A stretch of 6,437 nucleotides of DNA from an uncultured Pseudomonadales bacterium. Its GTDB lineage: Bacteria; Pseudomonadota; Gammaproteobacteria; Pseudomonadales; Porticoccaceae. Below are positions 1-3,874 of this stretch, piece by piece; within the stretch, counting starts at the first letter, position 1, and every line of letters starts with the position of its first letter. Location of the stretch: contig CAJQJT010000388.1 of assembly GCA_905478725.1 (NCBI GenBank), positions 1 through 6,437 of the forward strand, written 5' to 3'. The position numbers were made by a program, and so were the translations under genes. The notes beneath the pieces were generated by a model, which saw only the letters and a list, made by a program, of their open reading frames with translations, did not search any database and had not been told where the DNA came from.

Positions 1-1
1 G

Positions 2-148
2 GGGCTGCCCAAGACCCGTTCAGGAAAAATTATGCGACGCATTCTGCGTAAAGTGGCGGCCAATGAGCTAGACAGTCTGGGTGATACTTCAACCCTGGCA
101 GATCCTGCTGTGGTCGATGAGCTAATTGCCAATCGAAAAAATAGTTAA
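2..148 (+). CDS. acs: Acetyl-CoA synthetase, C-terminal end (partial)
   Basis: This is the 3' end of a gene entering from the left edge, with 48 codons visible and a TAA stop. The translation begins [13 protein letters not shown] and later has GDTSTLADP. Both are hallmarks of the AMP-forming acetyl-CoA synthetase C-terminal domain, and the tail aligns well with enterobacterial Acs from memory. Acs activates acetate to acetyl-CoA through acetyl-AMP in the cytosol. The lysine of the SGK motif (codon 26-28) is the conserved catalytic lysine that in Salmonella Acs is switched off by Pat acetylation and restored by CobB. That regulation is known for the family and only inferred here. The family is usually about 650 residues, so roughly 600 lie outside the window. 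Propionyl-CoA synthetase has a similar core, but the GDTSTLADP tail favours Acs. Confidence 0.93.
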   Translation, partial: GLPKTRSGKIMRRILRKVAANELDSLGDTSTLADPAVVDELIANRKNS

Positions 149-170
149 GACCCACCGATTTGGGTTGATT

Positions 171-258
171 GCTCTGCAGCGCAAAGGATACATTGGTATA
201 TCTTTATGCATTCGGTTATACTCGTATCGGAATAGGTTGGCTCTATTCGCTGCAGAGC
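171..258. repeat. 11-bp perfect inverted repeat flanking a promoter
   Basis: GCTCTGCAGCG at 171-181 is matched by its exact reverse complement CGCTGCAGAGC at 248-258, with 66 bp between. The two arms bracket the putative promoter at 193-222. The right arm lies in the 5' leader of the next gene. There is no T-tract after the right arm, so it is not an obvious terminator for acs. Function is unknown; a pair of operator half-sites is one possibility. Confidence 0.6.
193..222 (+). promoter_or_regulatory. Putative sigma-70 promoter of the phosphodiesterase gene
   Basis: A -35 box TTGGTA (193-198) is followed after 18 bp by a -10 box TATACT (217-222, five of six consensus bases). Transcription would start near 229, leaving a leader of about 80 nt before the ATG at 311. 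The call rests on sequence match and on position in the acs-phosphodiesterase gap. Confidence 0.45.
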
Positions 259-270
259 CAGCATTGGTTA

Positions 271-289
271 GCGCACTAAGCTAGTGCGC
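271..289 (+). repeat. Perfect 8-bp hairpin in the 5' leader
   Basis: GCGCACTA (271-278) and TAGTGCGC (282-289) are exact reverse complements around a 3-nt loop. The hairpin ends 21 nt before the ATG at 311 and swallows the upstream in-frame GTG at 284, which argues against that GTG as the start. There is no following T-run, so it is not a terminator. Confidence 0.55.
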
Positions 290-310
290 CAGAATAGTGC
301 GATAAGCCTT

Positions 311-1171
311 ATGCGTAATTTTTTCTCTTTACTAAGTTGCCTGGTGCTGGTTTATGGAATGCTGTTAATGCTTCCCGCCTATAGCCCTGTGCAATCCATC
401 CCTTTTTACCAAAATTACAGCTTCAATAATATTGCCCATGGCACTGGTCGCGAACTGATGCCAGGCAATACATTGGAGGGCGCTATTAATGCTGTGGCCG
501 TTGGCGCCGACATTATTGAGCTAGATGTCCATTTAACTCTGGATAACATAATTGTGGTTAGGCATGATGCCACCGTTGACGCGACCACTAATGGTCGCGG
601 CCTAATTGCAGAGCAGACCCTGGTCGAACTGCAAACCCTCGACGTGGGGTTTCATGAAGGTGATTACCCAGACAAGCCAGCTTTTGATGGCATCCGTATC
701 CCTACCCTTGAGTCATTTTTTACAACCTTGCCGGATAGGCGCTTTTTAATTGAATTAAAACCCGATGACATGGAGACCGGTGTTCAGCTCTGTCGGTTGG
801 TGCTGGCTTATGGGTTACAGGATCAGGTCCTTGTGGGTTCTTTTTACTCTTCTGTATTACAGAATTTTCGTCAGGCTTGCCCGGAGGTCCCGACTTCCCT
901 TGGAGAAGAGGAGGCTCGAGTATTTGTTCTGTTGAGTTGGTTGGGTCTTGGGCATCTTTATAGGGCCCCTGGTTATTCGGTACAACTGCCATTTAAATAC
1001 TATGGCGTACCACTGGTTTCTAGGTCATTAATTAGGGCGGCAAACGAACTTAACTTGGCGGTAGATGTGTGGACGATTAATGATCCGCAAAAGATGTTAG
1101 ACATGATGGCGTTAGGCGTTGATGGAATTATTACCGATAGGCCTGATGTTTTGCAGGCTATTGATATTTAA
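311..1171 (+). CDS. Glycerophosphodiester phosphodiesterase family protein, exported or membrane-anchored
   Basis: Members of the GDPD family (PF03009) hydrolyse glycerophosphodiesters to glycerol-3-phosphate and an alcohol in phospholipid turnover. Numbered from the ATG at 311 (286 aa), residues 1-25 form a hydrophobic signal peptide or anchor, placing the enzyme on the periplasmic side. The TIM-barrel domain spans about 40-280. Visible motifs are IAHGTG with the first catalytic His (43), GNTLEG (52-57), ELDVH with metal ligands Glu70 and Asp72, VVRHD with the second catalytic His (85), IELKP with metal ligand Glu148, VWTIN with Trp254, and the terminal GVDGIITDRPD. The usual HRG is HGT here and PENT is PGNT, so the Arg beside the catalytic His is missing. 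An in-frame GTG at 284 lies inside a hairpin. Neither start has a clear Shine-Dalgarno sequence, but the ATG directly opens the signal peptide. The family call is firm; the substrate is unknown. Confidence 0.88.
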   Translation: MRNFFSLLSCLVLVYGMLLMLPAYSPVQSIPFYQNYSFNNIAHGTGRELMPGNTLEGAINAVAVGADIIELDVHLTLDNIIVVRHDATVDATTNGRGLIAEQTLVELQTLDVGFHEGDYPDKPAFDGIRIPTLESFFTTLPDRRFLIELKPDDMETGVQLCRLVLAYGLQDQVLVGSFYSSVLQNFRQACPEVPTSLGEEEARVFVLLSWLGLGHLYRAPGYSVQLPFKYYGVPLVSRSLIRAANELNLAVDVWTINDPQKMLDMMALGVDGIITDRPDVLQAIDI

Positions 1172-1286
1172 ATATAAATGATGATTTTAGTTGTTATTAA
1201 GAAACTGGAAAAGTCTCGAAGAATCGACTAAAAACAATACATCAATGGATAGTAAAGCAGGTCATACTCGCTGAATGAGGGAATCT

Positions 1287-1607
1287 ATGTGTACAGAATT
1301 AGCAAGGTTAATGAAGCAGGAAGGAATTTCCCAGAGCGGGCTATCTCGAGCCACTGGAGTTCCTCAGCCGACAATTAATCGCATCCTTAGTCAGGTCACC
1401 CAAGATCCACGGCGTGACTCAATGATTAGTATCGCCAACTACTTTGGTGTGCCCTTAGAGTCGCTCTATAGCAGCTCCGCTGCTCAGAAATCGGCGAAGA
1501 GAGACCCAAAGGCCATCGAAGATGTATTCAATAGAATACTCGGGTTGTCTAAGGCCGAACGGAAGACATTATTTAATCAGGTTTCTGAAAAATTTAATGA
1601 AGACTGA
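1287..1607 (+). CDS. XRE/Cro-C1-type helix-turn-helix regulator
   Basis: A small cytosolic DNA-binding protein of 106 residues from the ATG at 1287. An HTH_3-type domain covers about residues 3-62. The segment SQSGLSRATGVPQPTINRIL holds the turn and recognition helix in the usual spacing, followed by ISIANYFGVPLESLY, the typical last helices of the fold. The C-terminal 40 residues are charged and probably helical (KAERKTLF), with no peptidase or ligand domain, so this is not a LexA/CI-type self-cleaving repressor. I prefer ATG 1287 because GAGGGA (1277-1282) lies just upstream, although the spacing is only 4 nt. ATG 1275, four codons earlier, is the alternative. Two stops in tandem (TGA TAG) end the gene. 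A small ORF begins 50 nt downstream in the same direction. The target is unknown; local autoregulation is common for such proteins but is not shown here. Confidence 0.85.
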   Translation: MCTELARLMKQEGISQSGLSRATGVPQPTINRILSQVTQDPRRDSMISIANYFGVPLESLYSSSAAQKSAKRDPKAIEDVFNRILGLSKAERKTLFNQVSEKFNED

Positions 1608-1611
1608 TAGC

Positions 1612-1633
1612 CTGCAAGGTTGCAGTGTTTGTT
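1612..1633 (+). terminator. Weak terminator-like hairpin after the XRE gene
   Basis: CTGCAAGGTTGCAG (1612-1625) is a perfect inverted repeat, with a five-pair stem and a 4-nt loop, followed by TGTTTGTT. The stem is short and the U-tract is interrupted, so termination would be partial at best. Read-through would carry the transcript into the small ORF at 1658. Confidence 0.25.
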
Positions 1634-1644
1634 GAATTACCTGC

Positions 1645-1649
1645 GGAGG
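1645..1649 (+). promoter_or_regulatory. Strong Shine-Dalgarno site for the 24-codon small ORF
   Basis: GGAGG lies 8 nt before the ATG at 1658, a near-ideal sequence and spacing. It is stronger than the site of the adjacent XRE gene. It is the main reason to treat the following repeat-containing stretch as translated. Confidence 0.6.
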
Positions 1650-1657
1650 AATAACAG

Positions 1658-1732
1658 ATGGGCCTACTAGACTGTCTACTAGACTGTCTAGTAGGCAGCC
1701 TAGTAGACAGTCTGGAATATCGTCGCTTATAG
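1658..1732 (+). CDS. Putative 24-residue small protein with four-residue repeats
   Basis: This ORF is too short for standard gene calling. It runs from ATG 1658 to TAG 1730-1732 with GGAGG 8 nt upstream. The peptide starts MG, then has four tandem tetrads LLDC, LLDC, LVGS, LVDS, and ends LEYRRL. Eight of 24 residues are Leu, six of them CTA codons, and there are two Cys and three Asp. Leu or Val fill two adjacent positions of each tetrad and small or polar residues fill the others, so an amphipathic, membrane-seeking helix with a basic tail is plausible. The tetrads correspond exactly to a 12-bp tandem repeat, so the repeat grows without breaking frame. It lies 50 nt after the XRE gene and could be cotranscribed. 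I recognise no family. Alternatives are a small toxin or membrane peptide, a leader peptide, or an accidental ORF over a DNA-level repeat. Confidence 0.42.
   Translation: MGLLDCLLDCLVGSLVDSLEYRRL
1664..1711. repeat. Four tandem 12-bp palindrome-containing units
   Basis: Four head-to-tail 12-bp units fill this stretch. CTACTAGACTGT occurs twice (1664-1675 and 1676-1687), then come CTAGTAGGCAGC (1688-1699) and CTAGTAGACAGT (1700-1711). A palindrome is centred in each period, at 1673, 1685, 1697 and 1709: AGAC-T-GTCT, the same again, AGGC-A-GCCT and AGAC-A-GTCT. The second extends to a perfect 19-bp palindrome, CTACTAGAC-T-GTCTAGTAG (1676-1694). The rare tetranucleotide CTAG appears four times. 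This regular palindrome spacing resembles an array of dimeric protein sites, though the stretch also reads as an ORF. Confidence 0.85.
1669..1713 (+). repeat. Long hairpin, with a mutually exclusive alternative
   Basis: AGACTGTCTACTAG (1669-1682) pairs perfectly over 14 bp with CTAGTAGACAGTCT (1700-1713). After one mismatch, an inner six-pair stem (1684-1689 with 1693-1698, one G-U pair) closes on a 3-nt loop. A competing 11-bp hairpin pairs GCCTACTAGAC (1662-1672) with GTCTAGTAGGC (1686-1696). The two share bases and cannot form together. No T-tract follows either one. Confidence 0.7.
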
Positions 1733-1747
1733 TTCCAGCTTCAGTTT

Positions 1748-1930
1748 TTAACGCTCAGCAGCTATTTCCTCGCTGAGTCTGTCCAGAGAATCAATTAATT
1801 TACTTTTTTCCCCAATACCAACCGAATTCAATAATTCTATAAAATCGCCAAGCCCCGCATCAAATTTCTTTTCAAGGTTCTCAGCGTTAATCTGCTTTCT
1901 ATTATTAATCTCTAACTTATGGTTAGGCAC
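1748..1930 (-). CDS. Hypothetical 60-residue acidic helical protein
   Basis: The ORF reads on the reverse strand from a GTG at 1930-1928 to TAA at 1750-1748. A partial Shine-Dalgarno GAG sits 7 nt before the GTG. The product is hydrophilic and rich in Glu, Lys, Asn and Ile, probably helical, with no signal peptide, membrane segment or metal motif. It contains NAENLEKKFDAG and ends in a charged helix, LSEEIAAER. The KKFDAG stretch loosely recalls the N-terminal part of some CopG/BrnA-type antitoxins (AEE-x-D-x-KFD-x-G), but the ribbon-helix-helix half is absent, so this is only a hint. It converges on the small ORF, with 15 bp between the stops. The AT-rich stretch upstream contains GATAAT on this strand (1958-1953), a possible -10. 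It may be a real small gene, a remnant of an antitoxin, or chance. Confidence 0.45.
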   Translation of the reverse strand: MPNHKLEINNRKQINAENLEKKFDAGLGDFIELLNSVGIGEKSKLIDSLDRLSEEIAAER

Positions 1931-2021
1931 AGGGCATCTCGTTTATTTTTTTATTATCAGACATTGAGCTTCATTGGCTATTCTTATGAATTCTATTCAC
2001 TTTTGGAATAGCTCGGAGGTG

Positions 2022-2039
2022 CTAATACTTTAGTATTAG
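2022..2039. repeat. Perfect 7-bp inverted repeat upstream of the exporter promoter
   Basis: CTAATAC (2022-2028) and GTATTAG (2033-2039) are exact reverse complements around TTTA. The repeat ends 12 bp before the putative -35 box at 2052. It could be an operator for the exporter gene. Its AT-rich stem and the lack of a long T-run make it a poor terminator. Confidence 0.45.
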
Positions 2040-2051
2040 TTTCCGGTGGGT

Positions 2052-2079
2052 TTGCTTTGCCCACTCAATTCTGTATAAA
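2052..2079 (+). promoter_or_regulatory. Putative promoter of the exporter gene
   Basis: TTGCTT (2052-2057) and TATAAA (2074-2079, five of six -10 consensus bases) are separated by 16 bp. Transcription would begin about 25 nt before the ATG at 2111. The -35 box is weak (three of six), as expected for a regulated promoter. Confidence 0.38.
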
Positions 2080-2110
2080 AGAGCTTTTAAGCAATAATAC
2101 AAAGGTATTT

Positions 2111-2767
2111 ATGGACGCTGTATTTTGGTTGTCGATGACACTGGCCTGCCTCTTGGGGGCTATGTCTCCCGGTCCGAGTTTGGCCGTGATCGGCAGCATA
2201 ACTGTAAACCAAGGGCGTCTTGCCGGGATTATTTCAGCTCTAGCTCATGGACTGGCCATAGGGACATTTGCGCTGCTGACGGCTTTAGGCCTGGTTGTAG
2301 TGTTGAGCCGCTATGCTGGTGCCTTTAACCTGGTGCAACTTGGCGGCTGCGTTTATCTAACCTGGATGGCCCTCAAATTGCTTTTCGCTGCCACTCCCAA
2401 GCAGCCTTTTAATCAAGACTCCAACAAAGGCTCTAGCAATAGCTCGGGTAGGGCACAGGTAACCAAATCAAAATGGGCTGCTGCTCGCGATGGTTTTTTG
2501 ATCGCCCTGATCAATCCGAAAATACTGCTTTTCTTTAGCGCACTGTTCAGTCAATTTGTCAGTCTTGATAGTGAGCTTTGGGTCAAGCTGCTTATGGCGG
2601 CGATTGCCGGAACTGTGGATGCGCTATGGTATATGCTGGTGGCGGTAGTGATATCTCAGCCGGCTGCTCTAGCCCGCTATCAAAAGAGTGGTCCTTGGCT
2701 GAACAAGGTGTTTGGCATATTACTGTTGTTGATTGTCGCTGGGATTGTCATCGAGTTTGTTGGTTAA
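2111..2767 (+). CDS. LysE/RhtB-family amino-acid exporter
   Basis: An inner-membrane efflux protein of the LysE/RhtB superfamily (PF01810), whose members export amino acids such as Lys, homoserine, threonine or leucine. The start is ATG 2111 with AAGG 5 nt upstream, giving 218 residues, close to the usual 200-215. An in-frame TTG at 2057 would add 18 hydrophilic residues and overlap the promoter. The signature GAMSPGPSLAVI (16-27) is at the end of the first membrane helix, and GRLAGIISALAHGLAIG (35-51) opens the second. A third helix lies near 75-93. A polar Ser/Asn/Lys-rich loop (96-122) follows, then GFLIALINPKILLFF (128-142) with the conserved Asn-Pro-Lys, and two more hydrophobic helices at about 158-182 and 200-217. 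It appears monocistronic. The substrate cannot be read from the sequence. Confidence 0.92.
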   Translation: MDAVFWLSMTLACLLGAMSPGPSLAVIGSITVNQGRLAGIISALAHGLAIGTFALLTALGLVVVLSRYAGAFNLVQLGGCVYLTWMALKLLFAATPKQPFNQDSNKGSSNSSGRAQVTKSKWAAARDGFLIALINPKILLFFSALFSQFVSLDSELWVKLLMAAIAGTVDALWYMLVAVVISQPAALARYQKSGPWLNKVFGILLLLIVAGIVIEFVG

Positions 2768-2859
2768 TCTAAGGGCTGACGCTGTCCGTACCCTAGGTTC
2801 AGACTTATCTTGCAGAATGAATTCTTGAACAGCGCCTCCCATGAAGGTCAAGGCCGCTA

Positions 2860-2878
2860 AGATAGTATCTCGGTTTCC
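2860..2878 (+). terminator. Weak terminator-like palindrome downstream of the exporter gene
   Basis: AGATA-G-TATCT (2860-2870) is an 11-bp palindrome followed by CGGTTTCC. CCG at 2854-2856 can pair with CGG at 2871-2873 to extend the stem across an internal loop. This is the only terminator-like element between the exporter and the glycosylase gene. The stem is weak and the T-tract is short. Confidence 0.2.
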
Positions 2879-2918
2879 TTGAGAGCCCGTTAACATTTAA
2901 TCGCCACAGGTATTTACA

Positions 2919-3590
2919 GTGAAAACAACCTATAAAAATCTCTACCAATTGGCTGCTAAGAACCGTGGCGGTGTCGATAATCTGGAAGCCAGCCTGCCGC
3001 GTCCGAAAAGTCCTGGGCAGTTGGCTGCCCAGGGGGATGATCGATATCTGTCGATGATTACCCGCTGTGTTTTCCGCGCCGGCTTCGTCTGGCGGGTGAT
3101 TGATAATAAGTGGCCCGGCTTTGAAGAGGCTTTCTCTAATTTCAACCCTCTCGCCATCGCTCATTACAGCGATGAAAAGCTTGAAGAGTTGGGCAAAGAT
3201 ACCCGTATCGTGCGCAACTTCACCAAAATTGTTTCGGTGCGACACAACGCCACTTATGTGCTGGATAGGCAGCACAGCCACGGCAGTTTTGGTCAGTTTA
3301 TTGCTGACTGGCCAGAGACTGATATTGTTGGTTTATGGCTAGAGCTGAAAAAAAATGGCTCGCGTCTGGGGGGCAATTCAGGCCCGGGAATGTTGCGCAG
3401 TATGGGTAAAGATACCTTTATGTTAACCAATGATGTCTGCGATGCTCTGGTTAATCAGGGTTTTATGAAGAAATTTAGTCCTACTGCTCAGAGAGATTTA
3501 CGTCTGGTGGAGCAGGTGTTTGCCGATCTTCGCGAGCAGTCCGGCCGCTCGCTCTGTGAGCTGAGTCGGATTCTCGCTTTTACGGTGTAA
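2919..3590 (+). CDS. DNA-3-methyladenine glycosylase I (Tag)-family protein, divergent
   Basis: The 223-residue product resembles the Tag superfamily (PF03352), helix-hairpin-helix base-excision enzymes that remove 3-methyladenine. The core runs from about 43 to 180. MITRCVFRAGFVW (46-58) aligns with E. coli Tag MICLEGQQAGLSW, and KLEELGKDTRIVRNFTKI (87-104) with the following Tag helices. The stacking Trp46 of Tag is kept as Trp58. The adenine-recognising Glu38 falls at Cys50, and the four Cys/His zinc ligands of E. coli Tag have no counterparts. The N-terminal LPRPKSPGQLAAQGDDRYL, the GSFGQFIADWP segment (122-132) and the terminal LSRILAFTV recall a group of roughly 220-residue proteobacterial homologues annotated as 3-methyladenine glycosylases. 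The start is GTG 2919 with CAGG 8 nt upstream. It stands alone. Family membership is firm; glycosylase activity is unproven. Confidence 0.82.
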   Translation: MKTTYKNLYQLAAKNRGGVDNLEASLPRPKSPGQLAAQGDDRYLSMITRCVFRAGFVWRVIDNKWPGFEEAFSNFNPLAIAHYSDEKLEELGKDTRIVRNFTKIVSVRHNATYVLDRQHSHGSFGQFIADWPETDIVGLWLELKKNGSRLGGNSGPGMLRSMGKDTFMLTNDVCDALVNQGFMKKFSPTAQRDLRLVEQVFADLREQSGRSLCELSRILAFTV

Positions 3591-3701
3591 TATTTTTATA
3601 GCCGATGGAATGGCTAGAACATGATGTATCTCAAGCTTAATGGAGGTTTTCTGCCAGTCATAGAAAAATATCTATAGCTGATAGTTCTTGCTCAATCGCG
3701 G
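3591..3701. other. Intergenic stretch without a recognised gene
   Basis: Between the glycosylase stop and the thiamin-operon promoter I see no supported ORF. A short stem, TAGCC (3599-3603) with GGCTA (3612-3616) and an 8-nt loop, has no T-tract after it. AT-rich sequence near 3660-3685 is upstream of the promoter. No convincing terminator for the glycosylase gene is visible. Confidence 0.5.
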
Positions 3702-3710
3702 TGCTATGAT
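3702..3710 (+). promoter_or_regulatory. Extended -10 promoter of the thiamin operon
   Basis: TGCTATGAT matches an extended -10 element (TGnTATAAT) with one mismatch in the hexamer. No good -35 lies 17 bp upstream (TAGTTC at 3682-3687), which fits an extended -10 promoter. Transcription would start near 3716-3718, immediately before the first paired base of the riboswitch at 3721. Confidence 0.55.
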
Positions 3711-3720
3711 GCCCGCGTTA

Positions 3721-3799
3721 TCCTAAGGGGCGGCCATTTTTAGTGGCCTGAGAAGCACCCTTTGAACCTGATCCGGATTATGCCGGCGTAGGAATAGGA
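3721..3799 (+). ncRNA. TPP riboswitch (THI element)
   Basis: The stretch carries the conserved THI-box core: GGGG near the 5' side, CTGAGA (3748-3753), ACCC, then TTGAACCTGATCCGGATTA, TGCCGGCGTAGGAAT. P1 pairs TCCTA (3721-3725) with TAGGA (3795-3799). P3 pairs GGCCA (3732-3736) with TGGCC (3744-3748). P5 pairs CCGG (3773-3776) with CCGG (3783-3786). The aptamer binds thiamin pyrophosphate and in proteobacteria normally lowers expression of downstream thiamin genes. It sits directly behind a promoter and 76 nt before the receptor ATG. Confidence 0.96.
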
Positions 3800-3870
3800 G
3801 TTCTTGATTGTCACCTTTCTTCGTCATTTGTTTCCGGGTCTCCTTAACGTTTAATTTTGTTACTGAGGCT
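3796..3870 (+). promoter_or_regulatory. Riboswitch expression platform with ribosome-site sequestor
   Basis: GGTCTC (3837-3842) can pair with GAGGCT (3865-3870), which contains the GAGG Shine-Dalgarno site of the receptor gene (3865-3868). The overlapping CTCCT (3840-3844) can instead pair with AGGAG (3796-3800), most of which is the 3' strand of aptamer helix P1. TPP binding would lock P1, free the CTC segment and block the ribosome site; without TPP the ribosome site opens. No hairpin plus U-run terminator is visible. The pairings are short and inferred by eye. Confidence 0.5.
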
Positions 3871-3874
3871 CTAT

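Noticed and set aside
284..310. Upstream GTG start for the phosphodiesterase
   Set aside because: The GTG lies inside the 271-289 hairpin without a Shine-Dalgarno site, and it would place nine extra residues before an otherwise ordinary signal peptide.
720..992. 90-codon reverse-strand open frame
   Set aside because: It lies wholly within the phosphodiesterase gene and has a Pro/Lys-rich composition typical of an antisense shadow.
1211..1230. Operator-like palindrome upstream of the XRE gene
   Set aside because: TCGA occurs twice, but the flanking bases do not extend into a consistent inverted repeat when aligned base by base.
1664..1711. CRISPR array or replication iterons
   Set aside because: The units are contiguous 12-mers with no spacers, and there is no initiator gene, DnaA box cluster or cas gene in the window.
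1658..2110. Leucine attenuator, with the Leu-rich small ORF as leader peptide for the LysE/RhtB exporter
   Set aside because: The distance is over 370 nt, a reverse-strand ORF lies between, the exporter has its own promoter-like site, and no terminator hairpin with a T-run follows the repeats.
2841..2882. 13-codon ATG ORF before the glycosylase gene
   Set aside because: There is no Shine-Dalgarno sequence, no repeat or motif, and the length is well within chance expectation.
2805..3281. 158-codon open frame on the reverse strand
   Set aside because: It is antisense to the Tag-family gene, which has clear homology and a plausible start. The reverse product is low-complexity with no recognisable domain.
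3804..3854. Short TTG-started ORF after AGGAG at the aptamer edge
   Set aside because: The spacing of 3 nt is too short for initiation, and the AGGAG is better explained as part of the riboswitch P1/anti-sequestor region.
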